In this document: piece by piece, positions 37,738-44,297 of the stretch
Position numbering within the stretch: the stretch's first letter is position 1
How the letters are laid out: every line of letters begins with the position of its first letter
Source of the DNA: Collinsella sp.
GTDB lineage: Bacteria; Actinomycetota; Coriobacteriia; Coriobacteriales; Coriobacteriaceae
Assembly (NCBI GenBank): GCA_018373675.1
Contig: JAHAGQ010000005.1
Coordinates: 1 to 64,000, forward strand
Direction of reading: 5' to 3'
DNA: 64,000 nucleotides
Translations under genes and position numbers: made by a program
Notes under the pieces: model-generated
Told to the model about the DNA's origin: nothing
What the model saw: the letters and a program-made list of their open reading frames with translations, nothing else
Database searches by the model: none

Positions 37738-38397
37738 ATGAAAAACGTTCTGTGCTTTGGTGACAGCAATACCTATGGCTATGATCCGGCTGGTATGCGC
37801 GATGGCACCGCGGTGCGCTATGCGCAGGATGTGCGCTGGTGCGGCGTGGCGCAGCGTGACCTGGGCGAGGGCTGGCATGTGATTGAGGAGGGGCTCAACG
37901 GCCGCACGACGGTGCGCGACGATATGTGTCATCTGGACACTAACCTCAACGGCATTCGCGCGCTTCCGATGCTGCTCGAGGCCCATAAGCCGCTGGATGC
38001 GATCGTGATCATGCTGGGCACCAACGACTGTAAGACGGTCTTTAACGTGACAGCTTCTGATATTGCCCGCGGTGCCATGGCGCTGATTCGCGCCGTCCGC
38101 GCGTTTCCGTGGACCGACGCCGCGCCTTGTCCGCGCATTCTGCTGATGGCTCCTATCAAGATTAAGCCGCAGATCGCCGATGTGTACATGACCGACTTTG
38201 ACGAACACTCCGTCGAGGCTTCGGAGCATTTTGCCGAATACTATGCGCACGTGGCCGAGCAGTTTGGCTGCGACTTTTTGAATGCCGCCGAGTTTGCCGA
38301 GCCGGGCGATATCGATTATCTGCACATGATGCCCGAAAGTCACGAGAGCTTGGGCCACGCTGTGGCAGCCAAGCTCCAGGAGATGCTCGGTGAATAG
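37738..38397 (+). CDS. SGNH/GDSL-family hydrolase
   Basis: A 219-residue cytoplasmic esterase-like protein without a signal peptide. The SGNH blocks are visible: block I LCFGDSNTYGYDP (Ser nucleophile), block II Gly in NGRTTV, block III GTNDC and block V near DYLHMMPESHESLGHAV (Asp and His). Similar proteins are annotated arylesterase or lysophospholipase-like; the substrate is unknown. The start at 37738 has AAAGGAGGGG. Confidence 0.88.
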   Translation: MKNVLCFGDSNTYGYDPAGMRDGTAVRYAQDVRWCGVAQRDLGEGWHVIEEGLNGRTTVRDDMCHLDTNLNGIRALPMLLEAHKPLDAIVIMLGTNDCKTVFNVTASDIARGAMALIRAVRAFPWTDAAPCPRILLMAPIKIKPQIADVYMTDFDEHSVEASEHFAEYYAHVAEQFGCDFLNAAEFAEPGDIDYLHMMPESHESLGHAVAAKLQEMLGE

Positions 38398-38406
38398 CGC
38401 GACCCC

Positions 38407-38634
38407 AAGCCACCGCAAAGGTACCTTTGCGGTGGCTTGATTCGTTTGTTTGTCTTGATCTGTAACAGTTGTAAGGTCGAAAACGGGCTAGATGTTACAG
38501 ATTGAGATTATTTAGGTCGATATCGGTCGTTTGTCTCGATCTGTAACATCTAGGGTCGATTTTGCCGAGTTACTGTTACAGATCGAGATGTTTGTGGGGA
38601 CCACCGCAAAGGTGCCTGTCCCCTTTGCGGTGGT
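38407..38634. repeat. composite palindromic element between convergent genes
   Basis: Two hairpins bound the element: a 32-base palindrome at 38407-38438 and a stem at 38600-38612/38622-38634. Both carry CCACCGCAAAGG/CCTTTGCGGTGG. Between them CTGTAACA and its complement occur four times (about 38460, 38494, 38541 and 38574) as two inverted pairs, including a perfect 15-base inverted repeat at 38489-38503/38539-38553. The hairpins can terminate the SGNH gene on + and thiD on -. The inner repeats remain unexplained. Confidence 0.85.
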
Positions 38635-38649
38635 TTTGGGCTGCGAATC

Positions 38650-39480
38650 TTAATACTGCCACATATGGTTAACGGGGCCGGAGCCTTTGCCCATGTCAAA
38701 GCCGGCGGCGAGAGCGCCCGTTAGGTAGGCCTTGCCGGCGTTGACGGCATCGGCAAGATCCATACCCTGGGCCAGCGCGCAGGCGATGGCTGACGAGAGC
38801 GTGCAGCCGGTGCCGTGCGTGTTGTCGGTCTCGATACGCTTGTGGCGGAACCACGTGGTGAGCGGATCGCCCAGATGGTTGCCCTCGTCATCGAGCGGCG
38901 CGGGCTCTGCTAGCACATCGTTGGCCTCGTTGACAAAATGCCCGCCCTTAACGAGGGACGCGCAGCCAAAGCGGCGGGTGAGGAGCATGGCGGCATTTTG
39001 TTGCGTGCGCTCGGAATCGACCTCGTAATCGAGCAGCGCCATGGCCTCGGGAATATTGGGCGTGATGACGGTCGCCAGTGGGAACAGGCGGCGTGTAAGC
39101 GCTTCGGCGGCGTCCTCTGCGATCAGGCGAGCGCCCGAGGTGGCGACCATGACGGGGTCGACGACGATATTTTGTGCGTCCCAGGCGCTCAAGCGGTCGG
39201 CGATAACCTCGATAATCTCGACAGAGGAAACCATGCCGATCTTGACGGCACTGGGGCGGATATCGTCAAAAACGGCATCGATTTGCGCCGCGACAATATC
39301 CGGGGAGATGTTTTGCACAACGGTGACACCGAGCGTGTTTTGTGCGGTTATGGCCGTGATGGCCGTCTCGGCATACAGGCGGTGCGCCGTGATGGTCTTG
39401 ATGTCGGCCTGAATGCCGGCACCACCGCTGGAATCTGATCCTGCGATGGATAGAACGGCGGGTACCTTACTGCGATCCAT
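38650..39480 (-). CDS. thiD: hydroxymethylpyrimidine/phosphomethylpyrimidine kinase
   Basis: Phosphorylates HMP and HMP-phosphate in thiamine synthesis and salvage. At 276 residues it is a ribokinase-fold enzyme: SIAGSDSSGGAGIQADIKT at the N-terminus, DPVMVATSGARL, TPNIPEA, VKGGH and the anion hole DNTHGTGCTLSSAIA near the C-terminus. The start at 39480 has GGGAG upstream. It lies downstream of thiC on the same strand, after a 177-base gap with its own -10 box, so it can be expressed apart from the riboswitch-controlled thiC. Confidence 0.95.
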   Translation of the reverse strand: MDRSKVPAVLSIAGSDSSGGAGIQADIKTITAHRLYAETAITAITAQNTLGVTVVQNISPDIVAAQIDAVFDDIRPSAVKIGMVSSVEIIEVIADRLSAWDAQNIVVDPVMVATSGARLIAEDAAEALTRRLFPLATVITPNIPEAMALLDYEVDSERTQQNAAMLLTRRFGCASLVKGGHFVNEANDVLAEPAPLDDEGNHLGDPLTTWFRHKRIETDNTHGTGCTLSSAIACALAQGMDLADAVNAGKAYLTGALAAGFDMGKGSGPVNHMWQY

Positions 39481-39525
39481 GTTCGCTCCCTTGTTCGGTC
39501 GGATTCAAATGGGTCTTCTGCCTGC

Positions 39526-39531
39526 ATTATA
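39526..39531 (-). promoter_or_regulatory. consensus -10 box for thiD
   Basis: The minus strand reads TATAAT here, about 45 bases before the thiD start codon. A poor -35 (CATACA) is 17 bases upstream. A small GCCCGGG/CCCGGGC stem at 39537-39566 overlaps the spacer. Confidence 0.5.
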
Positions 39532-39657
39532 AAGTTGCCCGGGCCAGCTGTATGCCGATCCCGGGCGGGCGGTGCAATCTTTACGTAAATGTAAGAAAAT
39601 GTTCACATGTCAACAATTGACGAACACCTTGTGGCCGTTTGTGTCTCCGGTGACGAG

Positions 39658-40992
39658 TTAGTCCTCCATGCCAAGATCGATCGTCGTGCCCTCGAACACC
39701 TTGTTGACGGTGCGGACGGCGCACATCTTGCCGCACATGGTGCAGGTGCCCTCGGTGGCGGCAGGGGACTCCTCGTAGCGCTTTTTGCCCGTAACTGGGT
39801 CGAGAGCACACTTCCACATGGCATCCCAGTCGAGCTTGCGGCGTGCCTGGCCCATCTTGTCGTCCATGTCGCGGGCGTGCGGCACCTTCTTGGCGATATC
39901 GGCGGCATGTGCGGCGATCTTAGTGGCCATGAGGCCGTCGAGCACATCCTGGGCGTTAGGCAGGCATAGGTGCTCTGCCGGCGTCACGTAGCACAGGAAG
40001 TCGGCGCCGGAGCTCGCGGAGATGGCGCCACCGATGGCGGCGGTGATGTGGTCGTAGCCCACACCGATATCGGTCACCAGCGGCCCCAGCACATAGAACG
40101 GGGCGTTGTGGCACAGGCGCTTCTGCAGCTTCATATTGGCGGCGATCTCGTCGAGCGCCATGTGGCCCGGTCCCTCGACCATAACCTGGACGCCCGCGGC
40201 CCATGCGCGCTTGCACAGCTTGCCCAGCTCGATCATCTCGGCGGTCTCGGTGGCATCGTTGGAGTCGTAGAGGCAGCCCGGGCGGCAGGAGTCGCCGAGC
40301 GAAATCGTCACGTCGTACTCGTGGCAAATCTCGAGCAGCTCATCGTAGAACTCATAGAACGGGTTCTCGTTGCCGGTGACCTCCATCCAGCCAAACAGCA
40401 GCGAGCCGCCGCGGCTGACGATGTTCATCAGGCGGCCGGTCTCCTTAAAGGTCTTGGTGACCGACTTGTTGATGCCGCAGTGGATGGTCATAAAGTCCAC
40501 GCCGTCCTCGGCGTGCGCGCGCACGACCTCGAACAGGTCGTCCTTGGTAAGCTTGACCAGCGGCTTTTCCATGTAGCCGATGGCGTCGTACATGGGGACG
40601 GTGCCCACCATGAGCGGCGTCTCGTCGATGAGCTGCTGGCGGAACTGGCGCGTCTTGCCCGAGTTGGAAAGGTCCATGATGGCGTCGGCGCCAAAGTCCT
40701 CGGCGATCTTGACCTTCTTCCACTCCTCGGCGGCATCGGCCTTATCGCCCGAGATGCCCAGGTTGACGTTGACCTTGGTGGACAGGCCCTCGCCGACACC
40801 AAAGGCGCGCATGCCCTTTTTGATGTGCACGATGTTGGCGGGAATGGCGATGCGGCCGTCGGCCACGCGCTCGCGGATGTACTCGGGGTCGCGATGCTCG
40901 CGCTCGGCGACTTCCTTCATCTGCGGTGTGATCTGCCCGGCGCGGGCGAAGTCGATTTGCGTGACGAGCTTGGGCTCGGTCTGTGTGCTCAT
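39658..40992 (-). CDS. thiC: phosphomethylpyrimidine synthase
   Basis: Radical-SAM enzyme that rearranges aminoimidazole ribotide into HMP-phosphate. It is 444 residues, the short form lacking the longer N-terminal domain of some bacteria. Landmarks: MDLSNSGKTRQFRQ, TIHCGIN, SLGDSCRPGCLYD, EGPGHMALDE, and the C-terminal [4Fe-4S] cluster motif CTMCGKMCAV. The start at 40992 (MSTQTEPK) is used; an in-frame ATG at 41016 lies within the upstream riboswitch and is not the real start. Confidence 0.96.
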   Translation of the reverse strand: MSTQTEPKLVTQIDFARAGQITPQMKEVAEREHRDPEYIRERVADGRIAIPANIVHIKKGMRAFGVGEGLSTKVNVNLGISGDKADAAEEWKKVKIAEDFGADAIMDLSNSGKTRQFRQQLIDETPLMVGTVPMYDAIGYMEKPLVKLTKDDLFEVVRAHAEDGVDFMTIHCGINKSVTKTFKETGRLMNIVSRGGSLLFGWMEVTGNENPFYEFYDELLEICHEYDVTISLGDSCRPGCLYDSNDATETAEMIELGKLCKRAWAAGVQVMVEGPGHMALDEIAANMKLQKRLCHNAPFYVLGPLVTDIGVGYDHITAAIGGAISASSGADFLCYVTPAEHLCLPNAQDVLDGLMATKIAAHAADIAKKVPHARDMDDKMGQARRKLDWDAMWKCALDPVTGKKRYEESPAATEGTCTMCGKMCAVRTVNKVFEGTTIDLGMED

Positions 40993-41000
40993 TGGCACGG

Positions 41001-41090
41001 CTCCCTTCGTTGGCATTACCCATATCAGGTTTGCGGGTCAGGGCGGGCGTGCCCAATCTCAGCCTGCCGTCTTGTCCTGCAAGCTCCCCG
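41001..41090 (-). ncRNA. TPP riboswitch (THI element)
   Basis: Reading the minus strand from 41090 to 41001: GGGGAGC, CTGAGA (41062-41057), ACCTGA (41030-41025), GTAATGCC (41019-41012) and CGAAGGGAG (41009-41001). This is the classic TPP aptamer order. The 3' end GGGAG is also the thiC ribosome-binding site, nine bases before the ATG, so TPP binding probably blocks translation initiation directly. Confidence 0.95.
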
Positions 41091-41106
41091 TTATGTCATG
41101 GGCTCA

Positions 41107-41112
41107 AGTATA
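41107..41112 (-). promoter_or_regulatory. -10 box of the thiC riboswitch transcript
   Basis: Minus strand TATACT at 41112-41107; transcription would start near 41100, shortly before the aptamer. A TTGGCC sits at a long 19-base spacing, so the -35 is weak. Confidence 0.5.
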
Positions 41113-41162
41113 GCCTGAATGGGTACGATTGGGCCAACGAGCGTGCCTGTGGGGAGGCGAAC

Positions 41163-41684
41163 ATGGAAGACAAGCATCTATATCGAGAGACGCAATGGGA
41201 TGTATCGGCCGAGGAAAGCCGCGCGCACCATGGCCTTGTCGCGATTGGTTTTGCGGTGCTTGCCGTGCTGGTGATTGCCTTTTGTATCTGGACGTTTGGC
41301 GGTCGCGGCAGCGCTGCCTGGGAGTTTGAGGCCGATGATAGCCTACCGATTATGACGGTGAGGAGTACTGGCGGTAATGCCAATACGCTCGCCATTCCGG
41401 GCGATTATTGGTACCCGCGCGATGAGTTTGTGCAGTTGCAGCTGAGTGGTGGGTCCATTCCAGGCGAAGAAATCGAACGCGTGACGTTTGACGCGGCGCT
41501 CAAAACGCTGACGGTGAAGCTCAAAGATCAAGGAGATGTGCCCACGACCATGGATATCGCCCTGACGGAATGGCGTCTGGAGCCTCCATCGGGTGTTGCG
41601 GTGTCCGAGGTTGAGCACGTCAAGATTGTCTATCAGGACGGTTCGACAAACGGGATTGCAAAGGCCGACGGTCTAGCAGAATAG
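41163..41684 (+). CDS. hypothetical single-pass membrane protein
   Basis: A 173-residue protein with a charged 28-residue cytoplasmic N-terminus, one membrane helix (HGLVAIGFAVLAVLVIAFCIW) and a roughly 120-residue outer domain predicted to be rich in beta strands, containing IPGDYWYPRDEFVQLQL. No family recognised. GGGGAGG precedes the ATG. It is transcribed divergently from thiC and ends before a palindromic repeat. Confidence 0.75.
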   Translation: MEDKHLYRETQWDVSAEESRAHHGLVAIGFAVLAVLVIAFCIWTFGGRGSAAWEFEADDSLPIMTVRSTGGNANTLAIPGDYWYPRDEFVQLQLSGGSIPGEEIERVTFDAALKTLTVKLKDQGDVPTTMDIALTEWRLEPPSGVAVSEVEHVKIVYQDGSTNGIAKADGLAE

Positions 41685-41713
41685 GTGTCGAGCCTAGCCA
41701 GCCAATTCATAAA

Positions 41714-41780
41714 AGTTGCGGTGGAATAGTTCCCGATTGTGCGATAAAAGGCTCAAATAGGAACTATTCCACCGCAAGTT
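41714..41780. repeat. palindromic repeat, family member 1
   Basis: TTGCGGTGGAATAGTTCC (41716-41733) is a perfect inverted repeat of 41760-41777, with a 26-base loop. It shares the outer core AGTTGCGGTGRAATA with elements at 42654 and 63453. It lies between convergent genes and could act as a bidirectional terminator. Confidence 0.88.
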
Positions 41781-41820
41781 ATATAGAGAAGGCTGAGCGG
41801 GTCAGTGTTGGGTGCCGGCT

Positions 41821-42630
41821 CTAGAGCATCTGTTCGTTGATGAACACGAGGGTGCCTGGGTATGAGAGTTCGGGGGCGTGGCGATAGCCGATGTTGAGCT
41901 CGGTGAGACGGTCGGCGTCCTCGAGTCCGTTTGCTGCCATCCAGCGCACCATGGAGCCGCGCGCCTTTTTGCTGGCGGTCGAGCGCTGGATGGGCTTGCC
42001 GTTGCGGACGCCCTCGCCAAAGAGACACGTGACGACCGTGGCGTCGGTGGCGAGGCGGGTCAGAACGGCTTTGGCGTATTCCACGCTGGCAAGGTTGACG
42101 ATCGTAGCGTTGGAGTCTGCCGGAGCGATAGCCCGTGCGAGCTTGTCGCCCCAAAACGCGTAGAGGTCTCGGGCGCCGTCGACGACAAGCTTCGCGCCCA
42201 TCTCCAGCCGATACGGTTCAACGGCATGAAAGGGGCGTACGCATCCGTAAAGGCCCGAGAGGATCCAGAGATGGTTTTGCAGCCAGTCGAGCTGTGCGGC
42301 ATCCATGACCTCGGGCGCCATGCTTTGGTATTGGATGCCGTGGTAGGACATGACGGCGGGGGAGATTCGACGCGCGATATCGGGGTCGGCGAGGTCGGCA
42401 TCGCTCAGGACGGGCATAAATTCGTGAAGCGTATCCAGGCACGTTGTAAGCAGCCTGTCGCTCACGTTCCAAAGGGCCTGCAGGCCGCCGCTGCCTTCAT
42501 TCCGCTCGATATCTAGCAGTGCGCGGTGGAGGCGAGCTGTCTCGCGCACAAAGGGTGGAATGCCCAGGACTTCAAAAGCATCTTGGGCCGCGCGCATTTG
42601 CTTGGCGGGCGAAATGATGACCTGCAGCAT
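41821..42630 (-). CDS. yaaA: peroxide stress protein YaaA (DUF328)
   Basis: A 269-residue cytoplasmic protein of the YaaA/UPF0246 family, which lowers intracellular iron damage under peroxide stress in E. coli and has a DNA-binding fold. It opens MLQVIISPAKQM, and the family blocks YDG-like SGLYGCVRPFHAVEPYRLEMG, FWGDKLARAI and VNLASVEYAKAV are present. AGGAG precedes the start at 42630. Palindromic repeats of the same family flank the gene on both sides. Confidence 0.9.
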   Translation of the reverse strand: MLQVIISPAKQMRAAQDAFEVLGIPPFVRETARLHRALLDIERNEGSGGLQALWNVSDRLLTTCLDTLHEFMPVLSDADLADPDIARRISPAVMSYHGIQYQSMAPEVMDAAQLDWLQNHLWILSGLYGCVRPFHAVEPYRLEMGAKLVVDGARDLYAFWGDKLARAIAPADSNATIVNLASVEYAKAVLTRLATDATVVTCLFGEGVRNGKPIQRSTASKKARGSMVRWMAANGLEDADRLTELNIGYRHAPELSYPGTLVFINEQML

Positions 42631-42653
42631 AGACTCTCCTCTGCCAAAAAAGA

Positions 42654-42722
42654 AGTTGCGGTGGAATACGGTCTGTTTTGGCCGTGTATGGGCCAGTTTA
42701 GTCCGTATTTCACCGCAAGTTA
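42654..42722. repeat. palindromic repeat, family member 2
   Basis: TTGCGGTGGAATACGG (42656-42671) pairs with CCGTATTTCACCGCAA (42703-42718) with a single G-T pair. An inner stem TGGCC/GGCCA lies within the loop. It is located between the 3' end of the M18 peptidase gene and the 5' end of yaaA, both on the minus strand. Confidence 0.85.
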
Positions 42723-42733
42723 TAAAGGGCTGG

Positions 42734-44131
42734 TTAGGCGCGCTCGAGGAAGGCCTTGTAGCCGCGGTAGGCCTCGTAGATGTCGGCCTTGTTGGCGACC
42801 TCCCACAGGGCGTGCATGGACAGGACGGCAACGCCGGAGTCGATGACGTTCATACCGTACTTGGCCATGATGTAGGCGATGGTGCCGCCGCCGCCTGCAT
42901 TGACGCGGCCGAGCTCGCAGGTCTGGAAGTCCACGCCGGCCTCGTCCATGATGTCGCGGACGAGGGCCACGTACTCGGCGTCGGCGTCGTTGGAGCCGCC
43001 CTTGCCGCGGCTGCCCGTGTACTTGTTAAAGCACAGGCCGCGACCCATAAAGGCTGCGTTCTTGGTCTCGAACTTGCCGGCGTAGCCCGGGTCGAAGCCG
43101 GCGGACACGTCAGAGGAGAGCATACGGCTGTGGGCGAGTGCACGGCGCAGAACCAGTGGGCTATCCTCGCCGGCGAGCGTCATGATCTCGGCGACGGTGT
43201 TCTCGAAGAAGCGGCTCGTCATGCCGGTGGCACCCACGGAGCCGATCTCCTCCTTGTCGACGATGAGCGTGATGCTCGTGCGCTCCACGTTTGCGACGTC
43301 GATCTGGGCAAGCATAGAGGGGTAAGCGCAGACGCGATCGTCGTGGCCATAGCCCAGAATCATGGAGCGGTCCAGGCCCATGTCACGGGCGGGACCGGCG
43401 GGCACGACCTCGATCTCGGCGGAGAGGAAGTCCTCCTCCTCGACGTCGAACTGCTCCTTGAGGATGTCCAAGAACATCTGCTTGACGGGCTCCTTGGGGG
43501 CGTCCTTGTCGTCCTCATCGAACTTGACGGGACGGCCGCCTACGATCACGTCGAGGATCTCGGCGTCGACGGCGTCCTTGGCGGGCTTGGCCATCTGCTC
43601 GCTCGAGAGGTGGATCAGCAAGTCGGAGATGGTAAAGACCGGATCGTCGGCCTTGTCGCCGATGTTGATGTCGACGGTGGTGCCGTCCTTTTTGCAGATG
43701 ACGCCCACGAGTGCAAGCGGGGAGGCCACCCAGTGGTAGCTCTTGACGCCACCGTAGTAGTGCGTGTCGAGGTAGGCCATGTCGCCGGCTTCGAAGGCGG
43801 GGTTCTGTTTAAGGTCCAGGCGCGGCGAGTCCACGTGGGCGCCCAGGATGTTAAAGCCCTGCTCGAGCGGGGCGGTGCCCAGGTTGACGAGCATGAGGTC
43901 CTTGCCGTGATTGGCGGCGTACACCTTGTCGCCGGCCTTGAGCGCGCGGCCCTCGGCGATCACGGTCTCCAGATTGACGTAGCCCGCCTCCTCGGCCATC
44001 TTGATGCCGGTCTTGACGCACAGGCGCTCGGTCTTGTTCTCGCTCAAAAACTGCTTATAGCCGCGGCAAAGCTCCTCGAGCTCCTCGATTTGCTGTGGCG
44101 TGTACTTTTTCCATGCGCAGGGACGCTCCAT
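42734..44131 (-). CDS. M18-family aminopeptidase
   Basis: A 465-residue dinuclear zinc aminopeptidase of the aspartyl aminopeptidase (M18) family, cytoplasmic. The metal and active-site blocks are visible: NILGAHVDSPRLDLK, DKEEIGSVGATGM, SSDVSAGFDPGYAGKFE and a His in VLSMHALWEV. GGAG precedes the start at 44131. The gene stands alone on the minus strand, divergent from polA. Confidence 0.93.
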   Translation of the reverse strand: MERPCAWKKYTPQQIEELEELCRGYKQFLSENKTERLCVKTGIKMAEEAGYVNLETVIAEGRALKAGDKVYAANHGKDLMLVNLGTAPLEQGFNILGAHVDSPRLDLKQNPAFEAGDMAYLDTHYYGGVKSYHWVASPLALVGVICKKDGTTVDINIGDKADDPVFTISDLLIHLSSEQMAKPAKDAVDAEILDVIVGGRPVKFDEDDKDAPKEPVKQMFLDILKEQFDVEEEDFLSAEIEVVPAGPARDMGLDRSMILGYGHDDRVCAYPSMLAQIDVANVERTSITLIVDKEEIGSVGATGMTSRFFENTVAEIMTLAGEDSPLVLRRALAHSRMLSSDVSAGFDPGYAGKFETKNAAFMGRGLCFNKYTGSRGKGGSNDADAEYVALVRDIMDEAGVDFQTCELGRVNAGGGGTIAYIMAKYGMNVIDSGVAVLSMHALWEVANKADIYEAYRGYKAFLERA

Positions 44132-44297
44132 GACGCAGGCTCCTTTCGGATCGATCGTGCTGGTTGATGTACCGTGAGCCATCGTATCACGCACGGGCGT
44201 GAGATGGCGGCGGAGCTTGATGTGCGGTGGCCGCGGGGCGGGGAGCGTGTAAACTGGGGTGAGCAAACCGTGCCCAGCCCAAAGCGAGGTATTCAAT

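Noticed and set aside
38451..38590. CTGTAACA repeats considered as a CRISPR-like array
   Set aside because: The repeats are short, alternate in orientation, have unequal spacing, and no cas gene is in the window.
40992..41016. Upstream ATG for thiC at 41016
   Set aside because: It lies inside the TPP riboswitch, and the GGGAG ribosome site belongs to the ATG at 40992.
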